Positions 9,594 through 20,700 of a stretch of 64,000 bases of DNA are shown here, piece by piece. The position numbers and the translations under genes are program-made. The stretch is from Dyadobacter sp. CY347 (lineage in GTDB: Bacteria; Bacteroidota; Bacteroidia; Cytophagales; Spirosomataceae): the NCBI RefSeq assembly GCF_021502655.1, contig NZ_JAKFFT010000015.1, forward strand, positions 1 through 64,000, in the 5' to 3' direction. The notes beneath the pieces were generated by a model. It was not told the DNA's origin. It did not search any database and worked only from the letters and a program-made list of their open reading frames with translations. The stretch's first letter is position 1; the number at the start of each line of letters is the position of its first letter.

Positions 9594-12500
9594 TTACTCT
9601 TTGACTATCTTCTGCACTGAACTTGCTCCGTTTTTATCTATGATTTTGATCAGATAGATTCCGGAACGCAATCCTTGCATATCGATACCTTCAGCAGGCA
9701 TGGCTGTCCAATTTATCATAACCCTTCCCGACTTATTAAGAACCTGCACTTTGGCATTACTCGCCCCCTGGATTTGAAGTTTGTCGCTCACCGGGTTGGG
9801 GTACAGTTTAATGGCATGTTCGAAGGCGAGGGATTGCACGCGACTGAATGAATAGGTGCCATCCTTATCCACCATCCGCAGGCGGTAGAGATTGTCTCCG
9901 TTAGCCGGGGCGTCATCGGTGAATGTGTAGTCGGTCAGTGCCGATTTGTCTCCACTAGCCGCTACCTCCCCGATTTGCGTCCAGTTTTTCCCATTCAGGC
10001 TCCGTTCGATCACAAAGCGATCCGTATTTACCTCTGCTGCGGTCTGCCATTTGTAAAGCGACTGATCCCCTTCGTTTCCTGATACTTTCTCAACCGAAGT
10101 ACTCACCAGCTGAACCGGCAACGGCGATGCAGTGCCACTTGCCATGATCACATTTTGGATATTGATCGATCCGGCGGTAGTGACAAGACGTATGGAATAA
10201 GCCTTGTTCGACGATCCCATAAAATTGACCGGTACCGTTGTGAGCGTAGCCCCGCCGGTGTTGGCCAGGTTCACGTTAGCAATCACCTGCCCCAGATTTT
10301 CAATTATCAGCGTGGCGGTGCTGGTTGTGCTGTATTGAACCTTCACATTGTAGGTGCCCGAAGTTGGAAGACGATAAAGGTATGACCGTGAGAAATCGTT
10401 TGTATTGGAGACGATCGTAGTCGACCCTGTCGCACTTAATTTCGGCCATTCCCATAGCCCTGCTGTTGTAAAGGCAGCACCAGGTAAAGTAAATGGGGCC
10501 ATTGTCCCGGCAGTTACACCCACATTGTTACCGATTGAAAAGTTGATTGCGGCCAGTTGAGGCGAGTTGGACGGGTTCAAAAGGTTACGAATAGACCAGT
10601 CCACTCCGCCAGTTCCATTCAAGCTCAGGAAGCATGATAGTTCGGCATCCACCTGGTTAAGCACGTTAAGGTGGTCGAGCGTATTCTGGTACCATCTACT
10701 ATCCCAAACACCACTTTTCGAAGCACGGATCACGATCTCATCACCATCGAAGTGCGGATGACTGTCGCCCTCATAATTAATGTAAGCAAGTCCAAACTGC
10801 TTTGCCCAGCCCGATTCTGTCATACTGACATCATAAAAGCCTGCAGGATTGCCGTATTCATCATTGTAGCTCGCAGTTGCATTAAAAGATCCACTATTCC
10901 AGATGGTATTTATATTAACGGGTCCTTCGGTGTTCCAGTAAAACGAACCGCCAAATCCATAGAAATAATAATTTACCGGATGCGGGTCATTCCATGTCGA
11001 GCGGGAATCCCTTTTATTGAAGTACGCATCCATAAAGAGCATACTTTGAGCTGTACGTCCCAAATACGTTCTTTGGGTACAGAACAGCGGACGGACCCGG
11101 TTCATCATTTCAGATCCAAAAACGTTTCTGAAAAGCATGCTGATTTCAGCAGACCTAAGTGCCCGATATCTCATTCCCCATTCGTATTCGCTATCGTTTC
11201 CGTCAAATTTTACCGCATTGTTCGTTTTGCCCTTTGCATAAATGTACCAGGTCTGTGAAAAGTCATCGTTCCAGGTTTCATTGGAATATTCCACATACAG
11301 CTTCAAATTTGCATTCAGAGGCGGGAATACAGGATTTGATTGTGTGGAAGTGTAAGGATTCACACCGTCACTGCCGTATTTACACATGCGGGCAAGTTTG
11401 GTTACGTAATCATCCGTCACTTTGTGTGGGATCGTCAACCAAAGATCGGTTTGGGCCTGGTTAGCGAACATGATCAGATACTCGTAAGAAGCACCACGAC
11501 CTTCCCATCCATAAGCTTTCCCACCTGTGGGGGGACTTTGGCGGGCATGGCGTGGAAGTGTCCTGTCAGCCCAAAGTGAGTCCTGATTCCAATTGACTGC
11601 TGCCCATCCTATACTTCGCACGCATTTAAATGGGGCCATCTGACTGATGATGTCATCGCAGAAAAGCTTGTTTTCGGGATAAGCTTGTGTGCTGCCGGGT
11701 GAGGTTGGGCGCATTAGCTTCACATTTGTAACACCTGTATTGGTCGCGCTTGCCGATGTACGTTTTGTGTTTATAAATGATAAATACAACGCGCTATTTC
11801 CCTGTGAAATAGTTAAGTCGGCTGTACTCTGATTGAGCGCGCTGTTATAAGTGATGCTCGAAAGTGCTCCGTCGCCGGTAGTAACTGTGGCCTGTCCTGT
11901 GAAATACAGTTTGTAAGTACCATGAGTCAAGGGTGCATCCGCCCATACAAGGCATCTTGCGTCCGTGGTCGGCCAGTAGTTGGCATCTTTTGGCGCATCG
12001 TCCCCGTCGGTAGAAGTAGAATTGATTTTATCCCACTGTCTGGACGACTTCATGGCATCGGCAAAAACCACATCGCTTCCATAATCCAAACCTGGATTGG
12101 CCAGGTTGATACCAATACGGGAAGCCTGCGCCTGTTGCGCGGTAACGGTGATCGTACTGGTTGCCGTTTTTGCCCCGCTCACTGTTGTAACTGTGATGAC
12201 AGCCGAACCTGCTGCAAGCGCAGAAACAAGTCCTCCGGCACTAACAGTCGCAATCCCGGTATTGGAAGAGCTGTATGTAACATTCTTGTTAGTTGCGTTG
12301 GATGGTGAAACTGTGGCCGTTAGTGCGGCGGTACCTCCTACTGCAAGCGACACTGCTGCCGGAGAAAGTGACACGCTGGTCACTGCTACATTGCTGGCAG
12401 TAACGGTAACTGTTGCCGTCGCAGTTTTGGACCCATCAACTGTTGTGACCGTAATCGTGGCGCTACCCGCCGCAACACCGGTAACTACGCCACTTGCGTT

Positions 12501-15500
12501 GACGGTGGCTACGGCTGTGCTGGATGAAGTGTAACTGACACTCTTATTGGTGGCGTTGGAAGGCAGTACAGTGGCTGTCAGCGATCCGGTGCTGCCAGCT
12601 GCGAGTGACAAGGTGGATGGCGACAAGCTGACACTGGCAACCGCAACATTTGAGGATGTTCCCGACGAAACTATAAAATCATCCAGCATTCCATAACTGT
12701 TGTTCGAGCCTGCGTTGAAGTCTATTACCACCTGCGACAAGCCATTCCAGTTAAGGGTAGCAGTTTGCAATGTGGTACTGGCAGAAGAAATGTTGGCAGT
12801 AACGGTCCCCCCAGCAGCGTATGTACCGGTAATCACTGCATCAGCAAGCCCGCCCCATGGATCGGAAGCATGTTTCAGTGAAGCCAGATTGAATGCGCCA
12901 CCTCCGGTTTTTGTCAAAGTCACCTTCGAGCCGGAGTTGTTATTACGGATCACCTTGTTACTACCGGTTGTTAATACAACTAATGGGTCATTGTCTGAGG
13001 AAGGAACATAGGTACCTAACAGAGTATACCCAGACGCATCATTAAATGGGTTGGCTAAAAGACCATCGGCCAGCCCTGTAAATGTGATGGTTGCCGTGGT
13101 GCTCGGTGCGGACACAGTAACGGCGCTTGTAGCTGTCTTGGCACCATCAGCCGTTGTAACAGTTATGGTGGAAGTTCCGGCAGAAACGCCGCTTACTACC
13201 CCGCTTGCATTGACCGTTGCAACAGCAGTATTGCTGGATGCATAGCTAACAGACTTATTAGTAGCGTTCGCCGGGCTGACAGTCGCGGTAAGATTTGCTG
13301 TGCTGCCAACATTCACCGACAAAGTTGCAGGAGCAAGTGACACGCTGCTTACGGCCACATTGGCGACAGCCGTGTACACTTCTACTTCTTTCACTTTAAT
13401 GGACCAGGAATCATTAGTACGCACCTTTCCAATCACGCGCAAACCCCTGATATTGTTCAGGGCTGCACCGCTGAAAGTGTAAGTCTGATTGGAGGCAGCA
13501 GTTGAATACGGATACGCAGGAGATACTGTCCAGCCAGATACGTCTGCCCAGGTTGTTCCATTTGAGCTGGACTGAAGTTTTATGTTTGCCGAAAAAACAC
13601 CGTTATCGGCAAGTGCTGCACATACTCCATTGAAAAATTTCACAGAGGCAACGTTCGACTGGTTAGCAGCCCAGACAATGCCAGCCGCCTGCCAGTTGCC
13701 GTCCGCAGATACATCGTTCAATACAACATCGACGCTGGTATTTCCATTGTTGATCGCAGTATTTGCGGTTTTCGTAGCATCGCTGGTTGAGCTTGCCGAT
13801 GGGATATCACTCCAAATGTAAGCGGTTCCGCTGCCAGCAATATTACTAGCGCTTCCCGACCCATTCACCGTGATGGTGGTCGTTACCGGATTACTGTATA
13901 AATCGTGGTTATCAACTACCCTCAGCGTGACGGTATAGGTTCCGGGCGTTGAAAAAGTCTTGGAGGGAGAGTTTGCATTGGAGTTTGCGCTTCCATCACC
14001 AAAATTCCATTCAAATCCCAAAACAATATCTCCGCTATTCGGGTCAGACGAACTACCTGATGTAAAATTCACAGTCAGAGGAGCATTTCCGGATGTGGCG
14101 GAAGCAGAAATGACGGCAACAGGTTTGGCATTAATGACCACCGAAGAAGAAGATGTTTTGCTGCCATCCTGCGTCGTAGCGGTGATCGTGGCATTTCCAG
14201 AGGCAACGCCTGTTACAAGTCCTGTTGCGCTTACTGTGGCAACGGACGCATTTGAAGAACTCCACGTAACTGTCTTATTGGTGGCATTGGCAGGAGCAAT
14301 TGTTGCTGTAAGCTGGGTTGTGGCGCCGGGGTTTACATTAGCAGAGTTTGGTGTAACAGCTACACTAGTTACGGCAACATTACCAGTATTTGCGGTCACG
14401 GTAATTGCCGAGGTAGCCGTTTTAGCACCATCTGCGGTAGTGGCGGTTATTACAACACTTCCACCCGATGCGCCCGTAACTACTCCGCTGGTACTAACCG
14501 TGGCAACAGCAGTGTTAGATGACGACCAAAGAACTGTTTTGTTCGTAGCATTTGCTGGTAAAACGGTGGCAGTCAGCTGTGTGGTAGCGCCCGCTGCGAT
14601 CGTAATTGAAGCAGGGCTGATAGAAACCGACGCAACCGGTACCGATGCAGCATTGTATCCGCTCCAAGTATTGTTGCTTGCATCTTTATAACCTGTAACA
14701 ACCTCGTATACAGTCTGTTGAACTGCCGTCACAAATGCGGCGCTTAGCGAGCCAAATTCAGAAGGTACACTCAAACCACGTGGGTCAGCTTTAAACAAAG
14801 TCGCGTAATATGTACAGGAGGCGATGTAGTTTCCCGCATTGTTCATGTGGATACCATCTGAATATACATTCCAGATCTTGGAATAACCCGGGATTTGGCC
14901 CGCTGCCATTTTCAGGTTCAATTGATAAAACACCTGACCAACCGGAACCATTAATGGCTTTATTATCCCTGATACACTTGTTCTGAAACCACTCGTCAAC
15001 GTTTCAAAGTAGCTGCGCGTCTCCACGGTGTTGTCCCAGTTTCCAGGACCTGTATATGTTGCCGTCCAGGCCGAGTTCCAAACCGCGGCAGTCAGGGACG
15101 GATCGGATACGTTATCAATATTGTTCGGAGCCCTTGGCCACCGCTGATAGATATAATATTGGCAGGTTGCTTTTCTAGCACCAGCGGCATTGACAAAATT
15201 TTGAATAGCCGTTATATCCTCATCATCCCGGCGGTCAAAAGGCTGAAAAGAAACGGCGTCGAATGTATAATTAGCGAGTGCATTAGGATACAGACCATAT
15301 GGTTCCTCGCTAAAACCACCATCTGGATGGTCCCAAATCCAATCTAACGGAGCTCCCGGAATCATGTGACGGCCCCAGTTTAATGTCTTTCCAGTTGTTG
15401 CAGAAAGGCTTTTGAGTCCGGAAATGTTGATGGCATCGGTAACGCTATTCCCAATAAAGTACACCGTTTTTGTTTGCGCAAAAACCTGCTGGACAAACAA

Positions 15501-15536
15501 AAATAGAAATAAGATGAAAGGTGAAAATTTTTTCAT
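9594..15536 (-). CDS. Giant T9SS-secreted protein: SGNH-like, five Big_2, PKD, F5/8-like and GH-A-like regions
   Basis: 1980 aa with a signal peptide ending 'FVQQVFAQT'. Regions read from the translation: an SGNH-hydrolase-like domain (about 22-280; 'VYFIGNSVTD' near the nucleophile block, 'DGIHMNNAGNYIAS' as the Asp/His block); two Big_2 Ig-like domains (about 298-470); a PKD domain ('NFTSGSSSDPNSGD', 'WNFGDGSANS'); a discoidin-like module ('NLIYNT'-free, 'KLQSSSNGTTWADVSGW'); and three more Big_2 domains. Next comes a large region with 'LYVEYSNETWN' (Asn-Glu near residue 1418) and 'INYEGDSH' (Glu near 1588), reminiscent of clan GH-A hydrolases. The C-terminus has 'FVIERSLNGKNWTQIGE' and the type A T9SS sorting domain ('LYPNPVSDKL'). 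It is likely cell-surface carbohydrate-active; both catalytic assignments are by motif only. Confidence 0.85.
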   Translation of the reverse strand: MKKFSPFILFLFLFVQQVFAQTKTVYFIGNSVTDAINISGLKSLSATTGKTLNWGRHMIPGAPLDWIWDHPDGGFSEEPYGLYPNALANYTFDAVSFQPFDRRDDEDITAIQNFVNAAGARKATCQYYIYQRWPRAPNNIDNVSDPSLTAAVWNSAWTATYTGPGNWDNTVETRSYFETLTSGFRTSVSGIIKPLMVPVGQVFYQLNLKMAAGQIPGYSKIWNVYSDGIHMNNAGNYIASCTYYATLFKADPRGLSVPSEFGSLSAAFVTAVQQTVYEVVTGYKDASNNTWSGYNAASVPVASVSISPASITIAAGATTQLTATVLPANATNKTVLWSSSNTAVATVSTSGVVTGASGGSVVITATTADGAKTATSAITVTANTGNVAVTSVAVTPNSANVNPGATTQLTATIAPANATNKTVTWSSSNASVATVSATGLVTGVASGNATITATTQDGSKTSSSSVVINAKPVAVISASATSGNAPLTVNFTSGSSSDPNSGDIVLGFEWNFGDGSANSNANSPSKTFSTPGTYTVTLRVVDNHDLYSNPVTTTITVNGSGSASNIAGSGTAYIWSDIPSASSTSDATKTANTAINNGNTSVDVVLNDVSADGNWQAAGIVWAANQSNVASVKFFNGVCAALADNGVFSANIKLQSSSNGTTWADVSGWTVSPAYPYSTAASNQTYTFSGAALNNIRGLRVIGKVRTNDSWSIKVKEVEVYTAVANVAVSSVSLAPATLSVNVGSTANLTATVSPANATNKSVSYASSNTAVATVNASGVVSGVSAGTSTITVTTADGAKTATSAVTVSAPSTTATITFTGLADGLLANPFNDASGYTLLGTYVPSSDNDPLVVLTTGSNKVIRNNNSGSKVTLTKTGGGAFNLASLKHASDPWGGLADAVITGTYAAGGTVTANISSASTTLQTATLNWNGLSQVVIDFNAGSNNSYGMLDDFIVSSGTSSNVAVASVSLSPSTLSLAAGSTGSLTATVLPSNATNKSVSYTSSSTAVATVNASGVVTGVAAGSATITVTTVDGSKTATATVTVTASNVAVTSVSLSPAAVSLAVGGTAALTATVSPSNATNKNVTYSSSNTGIATVSAGGLVSALAAGSAVITVTTVSGAKTATSTITVTAQQAQASRIGINLANPGLDYGSDVVFADAMKSSRQWDKINSTSTDGDDAPKDANYWPTTDARCLVWADAPLTHGTYKLYFTGQATVTTGDGALSSITYNSALNQSTADLTISQGNSALYLSFINTKRTSASATNTGVTNVKLMRPTSPGSTQAYPENKLFCDDIISQMAPFKCVRSIGWAAVNWNQDSLWADRTLPRHARQSPPTGGKAYGWEGRGASYEYLIMFANQAQTDLWLTIPHKVTDDYVTKLARMCKYGSDGVNPYTSTQSNPVFPPLNANLKLYVEYSNETWNDDFSQTWYIYAKGKTNNAVKFDGNDSEYEWGMRYRALRSAEISMLFRNVFGSEMMNRVRPLFCTQRTYLGRTAQSMLFMDAYFNKRDSRSTWNDPHPVNYYFYGFGGSFYWNTEGPVNINTIWNSGSFNATASYNDEYGNPAGFYDVSMTESGWAKQFGLAYINYEGDSHPHFDGDEIVIRASKSGVWDSRWYQNTLDHLNVLNQVDAELSCFLSLNGTGGVDWSIRNLLNPSNSPQLAAINFSIGNNVGVTAGTMAPFTLPGAAFTTAGLWEWPKLSATGSTTIVSNTNDFSRSYLYRLPTSGTYNVKVQYSTTSTATLIIENLGQVIANVNLANTGGATLTTVPVNFMGSSNKAYSIRLVTTAGSINIQNVIMASGTASPLPVQLVSTSVEKVSGNEGDQSLYKWQTAAEVNTDRFVIERSLNGKNWTQIGEVAASGDKSALTDYTFTDDAPANGDNLYRLRMVDKDGTYSFSRVQSLAFEHAIKLYPNPVSDKLQIQGASNAKVQVLNKSGRVMINWTAMPAEGIDMQGLRSGIYLIKIIDKNGASSVQKIVKE

Positions 15537-15723
15537 AAAACATGAGTTTGAATTAAAGTCGTTAAGAATTTAGCTGAGTGTTTTTTGCCATTTATTTTAG
15601 CGTTAAGTGATAAATTAAATAATGTAGGCCAAATGAAAATTCTTATTCATCCTTTTAATGGCATATTATATTGTATCAGCAGAAACATTCTAATAATACT
15701 TTGGTTTGAAGTAATATTATCGA

Positions 15724-16203
15724 TCAGGACATATCCAATAGACTTTTAAAATAAATATCAAATTTATTTAAGTTAATCTTCAAGGTAGTTTCAACATCTT
15801 TGCATATATAAATTCTTCCTTTCAATACCTCATTAATTCCGTAAATCACTTCTTCATCTATCATTCTGCTTTTTACAAAATAGCCCTTGGCACCAAGATT
15901 AATAAAAATGTCGAAGGTCTGATAACTAATGTAATCGTCGTTTACAATTAAAGATGCAGTCGGAAAGCATTCTTTCAAATAATGAAAGTTATTTAAATCG
16001 TGTGCCGTGCTATTTAGGCCTATCCCGAGAATAATGACATCCGGGGTAGCACGTAAATGAGTATTTATTAATGAGGTAGTACTTGTAAAACAACCTATAA
16101 TCTCACAAGCGCAATCGTTTCCTATCAATTGTTCAAAGCTTCTTAGAATTACAGGTAACATGTCAACTACTACCAAGTTCTTTATCATAATCTGTGGCAG
16201 CAT
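15724..16203 (-). CDS. Receiver-like protein lacking the phospho-acceptor Asp and any output domain
   Basis: 159 aa resembling the receiver half of a NarL/FixJ response regulator: 'LVVVDMLPVILRSFEQLI', 'RATPDVIILGIGLN', 'LKECFPTASLIVNDD', 'LGAKGYFVKS', and 'INEVLKGRIYIC'. The position normally holding the phosphorylated Asp (after 'PDVIIL') is G60, the Thr/Ser switch position reads N/D, and only one acidic residue remains in the first strand; the conserved Lys (K111) is kept. The protein ends where a LuxR-type HTH would begin. It starts 30 bp after the SusD stop in the same direction, so it is probably the last gene of the sigma-FecR-SusC-SusD unit. The alternative start is the ATG five codons in. 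Function unknown; phosphorylation-independent protein binding is a guess. Confidence 0.7.
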   Translation of the reverse strand: MLPQIMIKNLVVVDMLPVILRSFEQLIGNDCACEIIGCFTSTTSLINTHLRATPDVIILGIGLNSTAHDLNNFHYLKECFPTASLIVNDDYISYQTFDIFINLGAKGYFVKSRMIDEEVIYGINEVLKGRIYICKDVETTLKINLNKFDIYFKSLLDMS

Positions 16204-16233
16204 ATTCCAATAATAGGGATCTACTAATTACTA

Positions 16234-17733
16234 TTAATAGCCTGGATTTTGCTTGACATTAGGATTTAAATCAACTTCATTGAGTGGAATTGGATAATAT
16301 AGATTTTTAGGTACAGATATTTTGACATCCGACCGATCTGAGCTAAAATTCCACTTTGAAAGGTCAATGCGGCCATTCATATGCCACCGCCGCAGGTCCA
16401 GCCATCTAAAACCTTCTTCGCCTGCAAACTCGATGAAACGCTCATTTGCAACCCATTCCATGACTGTATTCTTATCAGTCTGGGTAGTGGCATAATCCAT
16501 CGGTACAACGCCATTCGGCTTCATTTTTCTCGCACGCGACCTGACCTGGTTGATAAGCTGAACGGCATCCGCCAGTTTTCCGTTTGACATGATAATTGCC
16601 TCAGCTTTAAGCAAAAGGATATCGGCATAGCGTAACAACCGGGGATTGTTGAGAGAGCCAACTCCCGAAGACGACTTGATATCTTTTGCAACATATTTGG
16701 TAATAGCCCTTGTGGTGGCATCCATTGTCACGGGCAGACGCGGGTCTGCGGGATCAAATGCGGCCAGTAATTTTTTCGAGCCAAGATAAGGTGCTGCTCC
16801 AAAAAGGCTCCAATGGTTTTCATAGAATCCCCAATAGGCCGACATGGCTCCGTCATTGTTATTAAAATCGTTATTAAGCCAGACATTATCCCACCCTCCT
16901 GGCTGCGATGCCTGAAATTCAAATAATGATTCAGCATTGTTCTCTTCCTCTGCGTTAAAATTCGAGGCAAAATCGGGCATTAGCGAAACACCTTTGATTT
17001 TATCAAATGCGGCGATCGCGCTGAGATAGTCAGCATCGACCTTTTTCATACTGGCCCTGTACACCAGTGCTTTTCCAAGATATCCATTGGCCGAATTTAC
17101 TGTCGCTCTTCCCCGATTAGCATTGTCCCATCCAGCCGGAAGAAGCGCTGCGGCTGCCTGAAAGTCGGAAATAGCCTGATCCAACAGGGATCCTTCGGTG
17201 GCATTTGGCTGTGTTATCTCTTCGGTGCTTTGAACCCTTTTCAAGATCAAAGGTGACGTACCGAAATAGTTAGATAAATTAAAATACATCAGTCCCCTCA
17301 GGAACAAAGCCTCGCCCCGGTGATGATCTTTTAAGTTGGGAGTGACATATATCCCTTTTTCCTCGTCAATTTTCTCCAATGTAATATTAGCGCGGTTGAT
17401 CAGCTGATAGCAGGTTCTGTAGTAATTGTTGATTTTGGAATCCGCCGACTGGAGCGTCCCGAATATTTCAAAAGCTTCTGTGCCAATCGTCGTGATATCA
17501 TCACCCGGCAGCAACCAAAACCCATGTATCGGTTCGTTCACATTGAACCAGTACAAATCAGTCAGTTTTGAATAAATTCCCAGGACTGATCTATCAAAAT
17601 CAATCTCTTCCTTGTAATAGGATGCCTCGGTAATACTGAGTGGTACCAGATCAATGTTTTCTTCCTTGCAGCTGGTTGTCAGCAAAAGTATTGCGAAAAG
17701 AGGCAGCAGTATATGCTTGGATATCGTTTTCAT
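16234..17733 (-). CDS. SusD/RagB-family nutrient-binding outer-membrane lipoprotein
   Basis: 499 aa when started at the ATG 17731-17733, which gives a clean lipoprotein signal (MKTISKHILLPLF...LLTTSC). A longer frame reaches 17835 but would overlap the SusC gene and bury the signal. Family marks: 'SYYKEEIDFDRSVLGIYSKL', TPR-like helices ('GEALFLRGLMYFNLSNYFG'), 'LLKAEAIIMSNG' and the C-terminal 'ERFIEFAGEEGFRWLDLRRW ... YPIPLNEVDLNPNVKQNPGY'. SusD caps the SusC barrel and captures glycan at the cell surface. The start is 20 bp after the SusC stop, so both are translated from one message. Confidence 0.95.
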   Translation of the reverse strand: MKTISKHILLPLFAILLLTTSCKEENIDLVPLSITEASYYKEEIDFDRSVLGIYSKLTDLYWFNVNEPIHGFWLLPGDDITTIGTEAFEIFGTLQSADSKINNYYRTCYQLINRANITLEKIDEEKGIYVTPNLKDHHRGEALFLRGLMYFNLSNYFGTSPLILKRVQSTEEITQPNATEGSLLDQAISDFQAAAALLPAGWDNANRGRATVNSANGYLGKALVYRASMKKVDADYLSAIAAFDKIKGVSLMPDFASNFNAEEENNAESLFEFQASQPGGWDNVWLNNDFNNNDGAMSAYWGFYENHWSLFGAAPYLGSKKLLAAFDPADPRLPVTMDATTRAITKYVAKDIKSSSGVGSLNNPRLLRYADILLLKAEAIIMSNGKLADAVQLINQVRSRARKMKPNGVVPMDYATTQTDKNTVMEWVANERFIEFAGEEGFRWLDLRRWHMNGRIDLSKWNFSSDRSDVKISVPKNLYYPIPLNEVDLNPNVKQNPGY

Positions 17734-17753
17734 ATAAATAGCGTATTTGGAAA

Positions 17754-20700
17754 TTAGAAACTGAGAGATAATCCTCCTTGAATGGCACGCGTCGGCGGGA
17801 TAGTACCCCTGCTTTCGGGATCCAGCCCCGTCCATTTAGTAAACGTAAGCAAATTGGTACCGCTTATGTATATACGACAGTTTTCCATACCACCAAGTTT
17901 GTTACTGAATGACTTCGGAAGCGAATAACCAAGTTGAATATTTTTGAGCCTGAGAAACCCGGCATTTTCTATGAACCGGTTTGAAAAACGGTTGTTTTGG
18001 GCCGGGTCTGATCGGACCGCCCGCGGCATAGACGTGGACGGGTTCTCTGTTGTCCATCTGTTCAGTGTAGATGCCCAGTAATTGTTGCCGGACCCTGCCA
18101 TACTTTCAAAGGCGGCACGTTCGTCGTTAAACCTGACCACATCCCCTACCCCCTGAAAAAACAAAGAAGCATCGAAACCCTTCCAATTTGCGCCCAGATT
18201 TAGTCCGTAGTAATAACCCGGGATTGTTTTACCTATAAAAGAACGGTCGTCGGCATTCACAACACCGTCAGCTGCCGCCCCGTCAAGTCCCATTACGTCT
18301 TTGAAGTACATATCGCCAGGCTGGAAGTTGTTGTTGTTGTTGCCATCTGAATATTTCGTTTTCCAGGCATCGATCTCTCCCTGATTTTGAAATACACCCC
18401 CAACCTGATATCCCCAAAGATAATTTAGCGAATTACCGACCTCAATGCGGCCATACTCCCCACCAAATGGCTGATTTTTAAATACGCTAACGACCTCATT
18501 TTTGACCGTAGTAAGATTACCCGATGCATTGAACTGAATATCGCCAATCTGATGGTTGAAATTCAGCTGGAATTCAAAACCACTGTTACGCACCGAAGCA
18601 ATGTTTAAAATAGGCTGGTTTTGGTTCCCTACACTTGCCGGCACTGCCGTGGATTGCAGGATTCCCGAAGTCAACTTATTATAATATTCGACAGTAAATC
18701 CCAGCTTATTATTAAACAAAGAACCGTCTAAACCAATGTTGGTCGTTGTGGCAGTTTCCCATGATAAATCGCGGTTAGGAAAGTCAGGAAGACTTGCGCC
18801 AAACCTTGGTGTTCCTATTCCATTTCCATTGCCTGATCCCAGGGCATAATCCGGTGTATTTGAAACGGTCGATAGAAATGCGAATGAGGCTGTCTTGTCA
18901 TTTCCCAGCTTGCCCGTTCCAGCCCGGAGTTTCAAATCTGAAATGAATGTAAAACGTTTCATAAAGCCTTCTTCGCTAATGCGCCATGCAGCAGATACGC
19001 CCGGGAATATTCCCCATTTAAACCCAGGCGCAAACTTTGAACTGCCGTCTCTTCTTAAGGTTGCGTCTAAATAATATTTGTGCTTGAAATTATAGCTGAC
19101 ACGCCCCATATATCCTATAAGTGCTTCCCTATCACGAAATGCCCCGGCATTGGTATACTGAATCGGTCCGCCAATATTGGTACGAAAAAGAGGGTCGGCA
19201 GAAATGATCTGGTTAGAACTGCCGCTCAAAAACTGGTAACTATTTTGCTGCTGATTCGCCACTAGCAAAATATCCAGCATGTGGCTTTTAAAAACACGGT
19301 TATAATTTAAACTCAGCTCTTTCATCAAATTCAAATTACGGGTATGACGCTCGAAATAAGATCCTTTGGAAGTTCCGTCGTTATTTGCGTAAGGATTGCT
19401 GGGTGTTTGAGAAAATAAATAATTATCAAAACTTTCAAATGTATTTCTTCTGTTGTAAAACCAGTTCAATCCAATTGTTCCTTTCAATTTCAATCCGGGA
19501 AGTGGCTCTACCTGTAAAAATCCATTAGCGATATTCCCGATAATAGCATAATCCGTCCTGTTTAAACTTTGCATAGCAAATGGATTCTTATTGGTCTCAG
19601 GACCCCAGAGCGCTTCGGCCTTATCAATTTCATACGCCGCACCAGAAGCCAGATCGGTAGGCACAAATTTATCGTTCTTCTTAAATGTTACCTTATAGGA
19701 TTGAGCAAAACCGTAGGGGCCATTTGGATCGTAAATGGGTTGCCAGGGAGTTGTTCCGGCCAAATACGCAATGTCTGTTTGAGTATTGTCTAATGACTTT
19801 GTTAATGTACTTCTATTGTTCACCCCAAAGGAAAGATATTTATTGATTTTCGTTTCAATATTGGTGGTCAGGGAATACCGTTCAAGGTAATTATTGACCA
19901 TTGGACTTTCTGTTCTCGAATAGCCTCCGGAAACATAATATTTTGTTGCCTCCGTTCCACCGGAAATGCGCACCGAATAATCCTCGACAACCGCATTTCT
20001 GTTAATGCCAGAAGTAACCCAATCCGTCGTCTGACGATTACCCAGGTATGCCGGATTAGAAGGATTAAATTCAACAGGAAGGTTAGCTGCTTCGTCTTTG
20101 TTATTTGAATATGCCTCCCGCGTGAGATCGGTGAGCTGCTGAACATTCAGCATGTCGTATTTTTTACGGATGTTTTGTACACCTTTCGAAACATTGATAT
20201 CTACTTTTGGTTTGCCCAATTTTCCTTTTCTGGTGGTAATCAATATCACACCATGCGCTGCCCGAACGCCGTACACGGCAGATGCTGCTGCGTCTTTTAA
20301 TACCGAAATAGATTCAATATCTGCGGGATTAATGGTTGATAGGATATTCACGTTTCCACGGACATCTCCTACGAATCCATCTTCGGTGCCATTCCCAAAC
20401 TCGTTGATCGGAACTCCGTCGACGACATATAGGGGTTCTGTGTTGCCGAATGTACCCACGCCGCGGATGCGGACCTGCGGCCTTGCATTGGGGTCCCCGC
20501 TACCCTGGGTGACCTGCACGCCCGTCATGCGGCCTTGCATGGCCATCTCCGGATTCACGTAATTGCTCTTTGAAATTTCGTCCGCTTTAATGCTCGATAC
20601 GGAGCCTGTAATATCCCTTTTCTCGCGGGAACCATAGCCTACCACCACCACCTCCCGGAATGCATTATCGGCCGGGGCAAGCTTTACGGCAAATACATTT

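Noticed and set aside
13960..14691. 243-codon plus-strand frame inside the 1980-aa gene
   Set aside because: It is the antisense shadow of Ala/Thr/Val-rich Big_2 repeats; the repetitive 'TVATAVL' translation is an artefact of that composition.
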